Shown: piece by piece, positions 1 through 8,102 of the stretch | Layout: each line of letters opens with the position of its first letter | How positions within the stretch are numbered: the stretch's first letter is position 1 | NCBI GenBank assembly: GCA_040830725.1 | Contig: JBFOMG010000013.1 | Coordinates: 1 to 64,000, forward strand | Origin: JAWKWH01 sp040830725 | GTDB taxonomy: Bacteria > Pseudomonadota > Alphaproteobacteria > Rhizobiales > Rhizobiaceae | Direction of reading: 5' to 3' | Length of the DNA stretch: 64,000 nucleotides | Program-made: the position numbers and the translations under genes | The notes under the pieces: model-generated | What the model was told of the DNA's origin: nothing | Seen by the model: only the letters and a program-made list of their open reading frames with translations | Database searches by the model: none

Positions 1-48
1 CTGAAAAACGTTCTTGGCGAGATCTACGCCAACCGTGGTAATCTGCAT
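1..48 (-). mobile_element. IS110-family transposase, N-terminal 16 codons only
   Basis: Reading leftwards from an ATG at 48-46 gives MQITTVGVDLAKNVFQ, which is the typical start of IS110-type (DEDD) transposases. The Asp of VGVDLAK is the first acidic residue of the RuvC-like catalytic domain. The rest of the gene lies beyond the left edge, so nothing can be said about completeness. IS110 recombinases excise a circular element and insert it at short target sequences, guided in studied members by a bridge RNA made from the non-coding end. Here that end would be the sequence to the right of the start codon. The family call rests on 16 residues only, but they are highly characteristic. Confidence 0.75.
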
Positions 49-230
49 ATCGTGGCTCCTATACCAGCAGTGATAACAACTGCACTATGGCGCATCAGAC
101 GCCCGGGTGTAGGAGCCATCCACACCATCCGCTTTCAGGATCGGCTTGAGAGCGGCGAATGTCTACATTGGCGGCGCAGAGCGGACATCCAGGTGCTTTC
201 AAGTGGTCCGATCCTGCGAGCAATCGCTTC
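49..230 (-). ncRNA. IS110 left-end region, candidate bridge RNA
   Basis: This is the non-coding sequence directly upstream of the IS110 start codon, the place where IS110-group elements encode their bridge RNA. It contains a perfect 9-bp inverted repeat, TGGCTCCTA at 53-61 and TAGGAGCCA at 110-118. The repeat closes a loop of about 48 nt that itself holds smaller pairings (GGCG/CGCC and AGTG/CACT type). No transcript boundaries can be read by eye, so the right limit is nominal. The outer end of the element was not located; it must lie before the tRNA gene at 442. Confidence 0.35.
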
Positions 231-441
231 TAGATCATGGAATGCAACACTCGGTGTTTTGCGCACGTCTGTTTTGGATCGAAATTACGAGCTTGAATTC
301 ATCGATCGAAGGTTACCGGAAAGCTGGTGCAACAATTTTACGTCAACGGTTCAGGAGTGTGGACTGGCAAAATGAACCAGTTTGATTACCCCATGCGTTA
401 CCTTGGAAGAATATGATGGATTAAGTCTTCCCGATAAGTAT

Positions 442-517
<76 letters not shown>

Positions 518-660
518 ACAGGCCGGATTTTTCCGGCGAAGAGATCGGAGCAGCCGACAATCACCGGCCGCGACAGCGGCTTTAACGAAGCGTGGATGCA
601 AGATCAAGGGGAATTGCAAACTCCCGTCTCGCTCATGAACGCACCACCCATACGCAGATT

Positions 661-690
661 AAGACAAAGCCGGCATTCTCACCGGGCTTG
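661..690 (-). terminator. possible terminator after the peptidoglycan hydrolase gene
   Basis: Immediately after the TAG stop at 693-691 the reverse strand reads AAGCCCGG, a short loop, then CCGGCTT followed by TGTCTT. This is a 7-bp stem with one bulged C and a modest T-rich tail. The position suits an intrinsic terminator for the lipoprotein-hydrolase pair, but the T-run is weak. Confidence 0.4.
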
Positions 691-2652
691 CTACCGCAAC
701 TTGTCCAGCGCGGCTTCTACCTGCTCGGGCGTCACGTGCGCCTTGTTCAGTCCGTCACCTGCATAGAAACTCTGTCCGCGATTGACGAACCGGCCCTTGG
801 TATTCTTGATGCGCGACAAGACCGGGAATGATGCCCATTCCATTGCCAAGAAATTGCCGAACTTGGTGGTGTCAATCGCACCAGCAAGGAAATTGTCAAG
901 TTTTCTGACTTTCAACAAATCAATCGCCATTCGGTCCTGCATGTTTTCGTCAAACGTCTCAGAACCGTTGAGGCCCATCCTTTCCTTGATGGCATCCAGC
1001 GTTTTCCGAATGATTTGATACTTGCCAACCGCTGACGAAGCCTTGCCGCCGGCCACAAAATCATCCTGCCATTTGCGAACCTGAGCGATCGTCATCGTGG
1101 TAAATTTGGGGTTGTTCTGATTGTTGGCTTTACCGAAATGGGCATTGTAGTTGCCATGGCTTTCCTTGCTGGCAATCAGACCGAGTAATTCCTGCAGTTT
1201 CGGATCAGTGTTCGATCCGATGTTTTCGCCTGGTTTTGTCGCCAGCGCGTTGTGCCATCGTATGTGTCGAATCCTGTTCTTGTGGATGTGCCGAAGCGAG
1301 ACCTTGTCACCTTGATTGCCGCCCAGAACGACAATCTTGTCGGTGCCTGACACCTTTCCGGAAGCGAAACCGACATGGCCCGATGTTCCGTTGAACATGG
1401 GATGTGTGACCACGATTGCACCGCTTGGAATGTCGCGCAGGTCAAACTGGCGCATGTTGATGTTGCCCCAGTTGATCCAGTTTGCCGCTCTCGCTCCACC
1501 TTTGACAATGGTCTGCTTGAAGCTCGGATCGGATTCCTGCAGACAGTAGCCGACAAAAGCGCCGCACCATGGCAGGTTCTTGTCTGTATCGAGTTTGACT
1601 GCCTTGAAGTACTCGATGACCTTTTTCAATCCGTCTCCGGATTCTTCATTCAATCCTTCATCTTCCCAGATCTTCATTTCGCGCTTGGCGATCTCCATCC
1701 ACGGCGCGCTTCCATCAAACGTATTGGGGGGTGGCAACAGAAAGTCGGCATGTTCGCGGATTGCCGGAAGGACTTTCTTGAAACCATCCGCCAGCGCCTG
1801 GGAGGTGAGTTCGAAAAACATGTCGATGGTGACAGCGTCGCCATCCTTTTTGGCAAAACGTCCGTAATTGGCAAAAAAGGCATCCCGTTCGGCAGCACTG
1901 AGAACACCATCCAACGCCTCGTCCAGCGGCTTGGCGCCACTATTGTCCAGTTTGAGTTTTTGGATGTGATGTGCCGCACCGGCAGTCATAAAATGACAAT
2001 GCAGAACGTTCAGGTAGCTGGGAACAACCGGACCATCAACCGGCTCGTTGACCGGTGTTGCCAACTCGGAAAATTGTTTGGCGTCGGCGAGCGCCTTGTG
2101 TGCGGCGCCCGAGACCTGGGCATTCGGGATTAGCCGTTCAAAATTTGAAATCGCCACTCCGGTATCGCCGGCAGCCGCCTTGTAAGCATCCCAATCGGCA
2201 GTGGACAGACGAAATGGCCCTTCGGCATCCGTCCCCTGCAGATCAGCTTCCGGGTTTGAGAACAACTCATTGTCGGTCGCGCTTTCAATCCATGCCCAAG
2301 CCAGCAAAAAGTCGGCAAGCACCGTCATTCCGCTTTCGCCATCTACCGGAATTGTCGCCAATTCCGCCCGGCCGCAGGAGCGGACAAACGGCTTTACGAC
2401 AAGCGGAAAACGAACCATGTCGCCGGGCGCAGGTTCCCGCAGCAGCCGCATTGGTATCCAGCCCTTGGTGGTAGCGTCGGCTTCGCGGTGCACAAACACC
2501 CAGTCTTGGTCATTGCCGTCATTTTCAGGTTCTATTTCAACAACATCACCGTCTGGCAGAAGCGCATCCGTCGGTTTGGATTCGTCCTTCTCATGGTACA
2601 AACTGACCAAAAACGCCCCTTCAGGCGGCGTGACAATGTATTTCAACGGCAT
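691..2652 (-). CDS. two-domain peptidoglycan hydrolase (CHAP/TIGR02594-like peptidase plus lysozyme-like domain)
   Basis: A 653-residue protein without signal peptide or membrane segment. Residues 1-72 look like an SH3-type wall-binding module. Residues 73-310 match nothing I recognise. Residues 315-430 resemble the TIGR02594/CHAP cysteine amidase group, with LPWCGAFVGYC (Cys362) and SGHVGF (His425). Residues 485-650 are lysozyme-like, with ASKESHGNYNA (Glu496 as likely acid) and SAVGKYQI. It would cut both stem peptides and glycan strands. The start ATG has GCGGAG upstream. The lipoprotein gene ends 12 bp before it on the same strand, so the two are probably one operon. How a protein without a leader reaches the wall is not clear; effector, phage-derived lysin and co-exported enzyme all remain open. 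Confidence 0.7.
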   Translation of the reverse strand: MPLKYIVTPPEGAFLVSLYHEKDESKPTDALLPDGDVVEIEPENDGNDQDWVFVHREADATTKGWIPMRLLREPAPGDMVRFPLVVKPFVRSCGRAELATIPVDGESGMTVLADFLLAWAWIESATDNELFSNPEADLQGTDAEGPFRLSTADWDAYKAAAGDTGVAISNFERLIPNAQVSGAAHKALADAKQFSELATPVNEPVDGPVVPSYLNVLHCHFMTAGAAHHIQKLKLDNSGAKPLDEALDGVLSAAERDAFFANYGRFAKKDGDAVTIDMFFELTSQALADGFKKVLPAIREHADFLLPPPNTFDGSAPWMEIAKREMKIWEDEGLNEESGDGLKKVIEYFKAVKLDTDKNLPWCGAFVGYCLQESDPSFKQTIVKGGARAANWINWGNINMRQFDLRDIPSGAIVVTHPMFNGTSGHVGFASGKVSGTDKIVVLGGNQGDKVSLRHIHKNRIRHIRWHNALATKPGENIGSNTDPKLQELLGLIASKESHGNYNAHFGKANNQNNPKFTTMTIAQVRKWQDDFVAGGKASSAVGKYQIIRKTLDAIKERMGLNGSETFDENMQDRMAIDLLKVRKLDNFLAGAIDTTKFGNFLAMEWASFPVLSRIKNTKGRFVNRGQSFYAGDGLNKAHVTPEQVEAALDKLR

Positions 2653-2664
2653 TGCAAAACTCCG

Positions 2665-3993
2665 CTATCCGTTTGGCGGCGGTCCGGCTCCTAGACGATT
2701 ACGCAATTCCTGCGTTAGATGATTTGCGGCAAATCCCCCGTAATCATTGGTTCCGTATGCCGCTTGTGCACGTTTGATTGCTTCTCTGAGCAATGGATCG
2801 CTGAAACTGGCGTCGGTGCCAAATGAGGTCTTGAGACGCGCATTCAACAAGCTGATCAATCCCGCTCTGTTTGCCGCGGCCTTTCCTGCAGAAACAACTT
2901 CGTAGTTGATGCGTTCAAACATGTTTTTGTATTGGATTGCATCACAGCTTTTGAAGTTCGTGATGAACTTGAACTCGAAATCGTCAATCAGCCCGTTCTT
3001 GTTCGGTTGTCGTAAATCGCCAAAGTCGACCGAACTAAGTTTTGTGTCCTCGAAAATTCGAATCGCAGCCGCGGTCTTCGGGCCGATGCTGCCAATGCCC
3101 TGACCCTGAAGACACAGGCCGTTTTGCAACAGGATCAGATCAGGACGGCCGTATTTTTTCGGATTGGCAAAGACCTTGTCGAAATCCTTTCCCGGCTTCG
3201 GGCCGGGAGGCGGTGTTGGTCTAGGTTCGCCAAATTCCTGATCCGGCCGCAGCGGGGTGCTGCCGACAACCGGCAGGTCACCAAGCGTGTTGCCTTCATC
3301 GGGTGTGCCGCCGCTCGCTCCCAGGGTCGAGAAATTGTTGATCTTTGCCTCGATTGCGAAGGGGAGACAAAGGCGCAAGTAGGACCGAAGGGCATGTTCC
3401 GCCTCCGGCCTGTTCTGAAACGATATTCTCTTGTCGCGTAGATGCTTTCGGAAATCATAGCGTCCCTGAAGAACGATCGAGTTGATTGTGGAACTGTTGA
3501 TCTCGAGCAGCAGCCGGCTGTGGTAGTTCTCAATCGAATCCGACAACAACTGAAATGCCATGCCAACGACGCTGATTGCCTTGACCGCGCTGGCAGCGTT
3601 GGGAACCGTAATCTCTATGACTTCTTGGACCACCGTCTTTGTGGTTCCGATCTGGCTGAGCAACGGCTCTTTCGACCTTTTCTTGTTATCGAGCCATTGC
3701 AGATAGGCGTCACAGCGCCGGTCGATATCGTTCATTCCCTGATAAACGAGAAGGGTCCAGGTTCCACGGTCGTGTAGCGGCAGCGAGCAACTGGGTGCGC
3801 CATTCGCTCCGGCCGAATAGGGCAAACCCGCCTGCTTGCATAAATAGTTGAAATATTTTTGCTGCAGTCCGGTGGAATTAGCGACGTCACGTGCCGGCAA
3901 TTCCGCGCCAATACCGTTCAGCAGATAACTGTTTGTCGGTGAATTACACCCCGCTATCAGCAAAATGGCCAAAAACGCAAAAAAGCTGCGCAT
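2665..3993 (-). CDS. lipoprotein with a putative peptidoglycan-binding-like region
   Basis: The start was placed at ATG 3993 because translation then begins MRSFFAFLAILLIAGC, a clean lipoprotein signal peptide with lipobox LIAGC; a longer frame to 4065 would bury it. The mature protein has about 425 residues. A Pro/Gly-rich linker precedes a stretch with LLQNGLCLQGQGIGSIGPKT, which resembles peptidoglycan-binding domain 1 (the IG..T pattern). The rest is unrecognised. Being in the same operon as the downstream wall hydrolase suggests a role as its anchor, adaptor or inhibitor at the envelope; that is inference from neighbourhood only. Confidence 0.6.
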   Translation of the reverse strand: MRSFFAFLAILLIAGCNSPTNSYLLNGIGAELPARDVANSTGLQQKYFNYLCKQAGLPYSAGANGAPSCSLPLHDRGTWTLLVYQGMNDIDRRCDAYLQWLDNKKRSKEPLLSQIGTTKTVVQEVIEITVPNAASAVKAISVVGMAFQLLSDSIENYHSRLLLEINSSTINSIVLQGRYDFRKHLRDKRISFQNRPEAEHALRSYLRLCLPFAIEAKINNFSTLGASGGTPDEGNTLGDLPVVGSTPLRPDQEFGEPRPTPPPGPKPGKDFDKVFANPKKYGRPDLILLQNGLCLQGQGIGSIGPKTAAAIRIFEDTKLSSVDFGDLRQPNKNGLIDDFEFKFITNFKSCDAIQYKNMFERINYEVVSAGKAAANRAGLISLLNARLKTSFGTDASFSDPLLREAIKRAQAAYGTNDYGGFAANHLTQELRNRLGAGPPPNG

Positions 3994-4226
3994 TACCTGC
4001 AAATATCTGGATACAGCCTGCATTTCCGCAACCCCGGTTGCGAACCGAATCAGAAGTCCGTTCATCGATTCATGGGGCGCGCCGCCGGACCGAATATCAA
4101 GTCAATCGCCGTCGCCGATCAATTTTTCCACAGTATTGTCAGGCGAAGCGCGGCGACATACTTGGGCTATCTTGGCGGATAACAAAGCAAATCCGTCCGG
4201 CTACAAGCTTAAATTGCAAAACACGA

Positions 4227-4991
4227 TCAACCCTGCGGCTTGAACGCAAAGCGATAGGCAAGCGCCACACCGCCCGCACCGCCGATAATGTTGCCGATTG
4301 TTGCAATGGCAATGTTGGAAACTATGGCCGAGACAGGAGCCTCCGCACCTGCCGCTGCACCAACCGGCAGCAGGTACATGTTGGCGATGGAGTGTTCAAA
4401 TCCGAGCGCCACAAATGCGGTGATCGGAAAAATGATCGTAACCACCTTGCCTGCCGCGGTGCGGGCGGCAAAGCTCAACCAAACCGCAAGGCAGACGAGC
4501 GCATTGCACAGGATCGCGCGGCTGAACAATTCCACCGGATCAAGCGCCAGTTTTGCCGTTGCAATGCTCGCCGCTGTCTGACCAAAGGCGCCATCGAGCA
4601 GTCCCGACAAATGGATCAGCATCGCCAGCAGCAGGCTGCCAACGGCGTTGCCGAAATAGACGATGATCCAGTTGCGGGCCAACTCACTGCCGGTCACCAG
4701 CCCTTCAACCCAGGCCATGACAATCAGCGCATTTCCGGTAAACAATTCCGCCCCGCCGACAATCACCAGTATGAGACCGAGCGAAAAGGTTAATCCCCCG
4801 AGAACCCGGGCCGGACCGTATCCGGGCTCAATGCCGGTCATGGTGATTGTGTAAAAAGCCGCACCGAAAGCGATGAACGCTCCAGCCAATGCGCTCAAAA
4901 CCAGAAGATTACCGGTACCGGCACGAGCTTTGGTGACACCGGCTGATTCAACAAGGACAGCGATTTCCGATGGCTTGTGCAGGTCGGGCAT
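4227..4991 (-). CDS. formate/nitrite transporter (FNT) family channel
   Basis: A 254-residue protein with six hydrophobic segments and typical FNT stretches such as GGAELFTGN, in the loop that forms the pore constriction, and NWIIVYFGNAVG. FNT proteins are pentameric inner-membrane channels for formate, nitrite or related small anions; which one cannot be read from sequence. The start MPDLHKPSEIA at 4991 gives the family's usual length; an upstream reading to 5381 is unsupported. AAGAGG lies about 13 nt upstream. It is divergent from the gamma-glutamyltransferase gene across a gap of about 97 bp that must hold both promoters. Confidence 0.85.
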   Translation of the reverse strand: MPDLHKPSEIAVLVESAGVTKARAGTGNLLVLSALAGAFIAFGAAFYTITMTGIEPGYGPARVLGGLTFSLGLILVIVGGAELFTGNALIVMAWVEGLVTGSELARNWIIVYFGNAVGSLLLAMLIHLSGLLDGAFGQTAASIATAKLALDPVELFSRAILCNALVCLAVWLSFAARTAAGKVVTIIFPITAFVALGFEHSIANMYLLPVGAAAGAEAPVSAIVSNIAIATIGNIIGGAGGVALAYRFAFKPQG

Positions 4992-5088
4992 TCGCGGGCA
5001 TTTACCTCTTGATTGACTTTCTGTTCGTTCGATCCCGTTGACAGGATTGATCTTTACCAAACCCTGCAATTCAGAATAAAGCGGCGCC

Positions 5089-6546
5089 ATGACTGATATC
5101 AAACAAAAGGGTGTTGTTGCCGCCGGCCACCGGTTGACCGCGGAAACCGCGGCGGCTGTGCTGCGGGATGGCGGAAACGCCGCCGACGCCGCGATTGCAG
5201 CGCTTGCGATGGCCTGTGTGTGTGAACCGGTGCTCGCATCGCCGGGTGGCGGGGGGTTTGCCATGTTGCGCGACGCCCAGACCGGCAATTCTGTACTGAT
5301 CGACTTCTTTCCGCAGACGCCGCAAGAGCACCGGATGACTGGATCGGCAGGAGTCATTGAAGTGCATGCGGACTTCGGCACCGCGACGCAAATGTTTCAC
5401 ATCGGCCCGGCAACCGTTGCAGCGCCGGGTTTTTTTGCCGGAATCGAATCCATCCGCGAGCGAGGCGCCGGCGCGTCCTTGTCCGACCTGTTCGCACCAG
5501 CGGCAAATGCGGCCCGAACGGGAGTTCGCGTGACGCCGTATCAACATTTTCTCTCAAATGTTGTTCAGTCGATCCTCACCGCCACACCGGCTGCCCGCGA
5601 TCTCTTCGCACCGGGCGGGCAAATGGTTGCCGCCGGAGAGTTATACCGGAACCCTGGACTTGCCGATGCACTGGAAATCATGGCGGCAGACGGATTTGCA
5701 AACAGCGCAGTCGGGCAAATGTTTGCCGAGGGGCAGAACGGAAGGGGGCATCTGGGTGTAAAGGATCTCGCTGATTACCGGGCGGTGGTTCGCGATCCGA
5801 TCATGATCGGATGCGCAGATTGCCGGATCAGTCTGAATCCCTTGCCAGCGGCAAGCGGCGTGTTGATCGCTCATGGGCTTGGTCATCTTGCGGACACGAG
5901 ACCAGTTTCGATGGCGGATGCAATGAATTGCACCGATCTCGCCAGGCGCCGGGCGAATGGCGATATGGCAAGCTTGCTTGACCGGCCGGTCCGGCAGCGC
6001 GGAACAACCCATGTCTCCATAATCGACAGCGCCGGAAACGCTTGCGCGGTGACCGTTTCGAACGGTGAAGGCAACGGCGAGCTGGTGGGGCCGTTCGGAT
6101 TCATGCCCAACAACATATTGGGCGAGGAAGATGTTAATCCGCATGGCGCCGGTGGTTGGCCGGCCAATACCCGGCTTGCATCAATGATGTGCCCGGCAAT
6201 CATCGAAACCGGCGATGGCGGCATCGCCGCGTTGGGCTCCGGCGGCTCCAATCGGATCCGGTCCGCGATGTTGCAGGTTATCTCTCGAATTTCGCTTGAC
6301 GGTTCTGCCCTGACGGACGCTGTCGAAGCGCCGCGAATGCATGTCGAAAACGGCCATCTCGATTTTGAAGATCAGTTCAGCAGCGATGACCGGACAACAT
6401 TAACCAATGCATTTCCCGACCATCGCGCCTGGCCGAAGCCAAACATGTTTTTCGGTGGAGTGCACGCAGTATCCATGTGTGCGGATGGAAGATTTGACGG
6501 CGCAGGGGATCGGCGTCGTGACGGTATCTGCATCATTGTCGAATGA
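5089..6546 (+). CDS. gamma-glutamyltransferase family enzyme
   Basis: A 485-residue Ntn-hydrolase of the GGT family. The N-terminal GHRLTAETAAAVLRDGGNAADAA matches the family's conserved opening. The autoprocessing site GTTHVSIID places the catalytic Thr near residue 306, and GSGGSNRIRSAM is the conserved block late in the small subunit. GGTs cleave gamma-glutamyl bonds of glutathione or transfer the glutamyl group. It is shorter than E. coli Ggt (about 580) and has no signal peptide, like the cytosolic YwrD-type or acylase-like members, so the substrate may not be glutathione. No operon partner follows; secB begins about 235 bp later. Confidence 0.85.
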   Translation: MTDIKQKGVVAAGHRLTAETAAAVLRDGGNAADAAIAALAMACVCEPVLASPGGGGFAMLRDAQTGNSVLIDFFPQTPQEHRMTGSAGVIEVHADFGTATQMFHIGPATVAAPGFFAGIESIRERGAGASLSDLFAPAANAARTGVRVTPYQHFLSNVVQSILTATPAARDLFAPGGQMVAAGELYRNPGLADALEIMAADGFANSAVGQMFAEGQNGRGHLGVKDLADYRAVVRDPIMIGCADCRISLNPLPAASGVLIAHGLGHLADTRPVSMADAMNCTDLARRRANGDMASLLDRPVRQRGTTHVSIIDSAGNACAVTVSNGEGNGELVGPFGFMPNNILGEEDVNPHGAGGWPANTRLASMMCPAIIETGDGGIAALGSGGSNRIRSAMLQVISRISLDGSALTDAVEAPRMHVENGHLDFEDQFSSDDRTTLTNAFPDHRAWPKPNMFFGGVHAVSMCADGRFDGAGDRRRDGICIIVE

Positions 6547-6594
6547 TCCCGGACATCGCAGGAAGTTTCAGTTTCGAACAATTTGGCCACATAG

Positions 6595-6617
6595 ACCGCC
6601 GGCAAGTTCCCGGCGGT
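6595..6617 (+). terminator. possible weak terminator after the GGT-like gene
   Basis: ACCGCCGG at 6595-6602 and CCGGCGGT at 6610-6617 form an 8-bp stem with a 7-nt loop, 48 bp after the stop codon. No clear T-run follows, so it may be a transcript-stabilising hairpin rather than a true terminator. Confidence 0.35.
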
Positions 6618-6780
6618 ACCGCTCTTTCAGTCGTCAAACAGTTCTTGCCTGGAATTGGCATAACTGGCTTGTGAAACGCGCAGCAGCTTATCCGCGCCTT
6701 GTAACCTCATGCCTGTCATGCTAGCGAACCGGCGATTTTGAACGGGCCGGACCGGCTCACGCGACGAAGGATTTTTCCAT

Positions 6781-7293
6781 ATGGCAAAAGAGCCGAATGA
6801 AACCAAGGACGGATCTGCAGAAGGTGCCCAGGCAGGCAACGGGCAAGTGCCGCAGCTCAACGTACTGACCCAGTACATCAAGGATTTATCGTTTGAGAGT
6901 CCGGGCGCACCGCAATCCCTGCAGGGCCGCGAAACGGCGCCGCAGATCAATATCAACGTCAACGTCAATGCAAATCCGCTTTCGGAGACCGAGTACGATG
7001 TGACATTGATGCTCAATGCCAAGGCGGAAACCGGCAAGGACGTGCTGTTCAATATCGAACTGCTTTATGGTGGCGTCTTTCACGTTGAGGGTTTCCCGCA
7101 GGAACACATGCTGCCGATCCTGTTTATCGAGTGCCCGCGGCTGTTGTTCCCGTTTGCGCGCCAGATTATCGCTGAATCAAGCCGCAACGGCGGATTTCCG
7201 CCGCTGATGCTCGATCCGATCGATTTTGGCCAGATGTTCCAGCAGAAGATGGCAGAGGAACAGGCAAAGGCAAAAGTTCAGGCGACCACCTGA
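6781..7293 (+). CDS. secB: protein-export chaperone SecB
   Basis: A 170-residue protein with the SecB core: VLTQYIKDLSFESPGAP, VNVNANPLSETEYDV, ELLYGGVFHVEGF and CPRLLFPFARQI, followed by PPLMLDPIDF. SecB is a cytosolic tetramer that holds precursor proteins unfolded and delivers them to SecA. The N-terminal 25 residues are a variable hydrophilic extension, common in alphaproteobacteria. Upstream lies GACGAAGGA as ribosome-binding site. The gene stands alone and is closed by a strong terminator at 7356-7387. Confidence 0.97.
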   Translation: MAKEPNETKDGSAEGAQAGNGQVPQLNVLTQYIKDLSFESPGAPQSLQGRETAPQININVNVNANPLSETEYDVTLMLNAKAETGKDVLFNIELLYGGVFHVEGFPQEHMLPILFIECPRLLFPFARQIIAESSRNGGFPPLMLDPIDFGQMFQQKMAEEQAKAKVQATT

Positions 7294-7355
7294 TGTCCGG
7301 CTTTACCGGCTGACACACTGTTGCTGCCGGAAACCAAATTTGACCAGATTTATCG

Positions 7356-7387
7356 AAATGCGGCGCTTTGGCGCCGCATTTTGTTTC
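7356..7387 (+). terminator. strong intrinsic terminator after secB
   Basis: AAATGCGGCGC at 7356-7366, loop TTTG, and GCGCCGCATTT at 7371-7381 form a perfect 11-bp stem, followed by TTGTTTC. It lies 62 bp after the secB stop and 47 bp before the RlpA-like start, so it separates the two units. Confidence 0.9.
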
Positions 7388-7433
7388 TAGTTCCCGCAGC
7401 GAGTTCAAATTTCCGCTGAGGGGTGGAACAATA

Positions 7434-7784
7434 ATGTTGAAAACTCTTGCAGGCTTGCTGCTGGCAGCAGGCATGGTTTCGTTCGTCGTTGTCGACGACG
7501 CGGCCGCAAGACAATGTGGTGGCGCATCCTGGTATGCACTGACCTCGATTACCGCATCCGGTGAACGGATGAACCCGTCTGCCATGACCGCAGCGCACCG
7601 CTCGCTGCCGTTCGGTTCCGTGGTCAAGGTAACGAATATGAAGAACGGGCGTTCGGTAACCGTCAGGATCAACGATCGCGGGCCGTTCATTCGCGGCAGG
7701 GTCATCGATCTTTCCAAGGCCGCGGCGCGAAAACTGGGTTTCATCCGTGCCGGGCACACAAAGGTCTGTTTCTCGACCGGTTGA
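7434..7784 (+). CDS. small RlpA-like (double-psi beta-barrel) secreted protein
   Basis: A 116-residue protein starting at ATG 7434, chosen because GAGGGGTGGA lies just upstream and a signal peptide (MLKTLAGLLLAAGMVSF, cleavage near AAA) follows. The mature part is one DPBB fold with the RlpA hallmarks ASWYA, TASGERMNP, AAHRSLPFGS, VRINDRGPF and GRVIDLSKAAA. RlpA proteins are lytic transglycosylases acting on glycans lacking stem peptides. This one has no lipobox Cys and no SPOR domain, so it is a minimal periplasmic version. Its 3' end is 9 bp from a dispersed repeat element. Confidence 0.85.
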   Translation: MLKTLAGLLLAAGMVSFVVVDDAAARQCGGASWYALTSITASGERMNPSAMTAAHRSLPFGSVVKVTNMKNGRSVTVRINDRGPFIRGRVIDLSKAAARKLGFIRAGHTKVCFSTG

Positions 7785-7793
7785 ACGATTGCT

Positions 7794-8102
7794 AGAGCGC
7801 ATCCGGTTTAAATGGAATCGTTTGAACGCAGGTAATTTGTGATCTGGCAAGGCGCGGAAGCCGACGCGGTGCGAGCACCGTTAGGTTTTCGCAACGCAGT
7901 CCAGAGCGCAAAGAACCAAGTTGAAACGGTTGCGGATTGCTCATGATTTTCAACGGCTTGATGTTTGCCTTGCTTGGCGGCCTTTTCCGCGTCAACTGCG
8001 TCGAAATCCTCGCACGATGTTCACATCGCGCTGCGGTGTTCTCCTTGTTGACACGAAAAATCCCTGCCATCAAACCGCTCCCATTTAAGCCGGATACGCT
8101 CT
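7794..8102. repeat. dispersed palindromic repeat, family 1, copy A
   Basis: A 309-bp element bounded by AGAGCG and CGCTCT. The two ends are imperfect inverted repeats of about 32 bp, and the inner halves also match each other in inverse orientation, so the whole unit is one long imperfect palindrome. Two inner hairpins stand out: CGGTGC-GA-GCACCG at 7867-7880 and CGATGT-TC-ACATCG at 8015-8028. The reverse complement aligns along its full length with copies at 23848 and 31256. It fills the gap between two convergent genes, and its right end (CGCTCTA) supplies the TAG stop codon of the beta-galactosidase gene. Confidence 0.85.

Noticed and set aside
405..431. GGAAGA...TCTTCC as tRNA terminator
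   Set aside because: Only 6 bp with a 15-nt loop and no T-run.
3891..4793. 300-codon plus-strand frame spanning the lipoprotein end, gap and FNT gene
   Set aside because: Runs antisense across two genes and lacks any recognisable feature.
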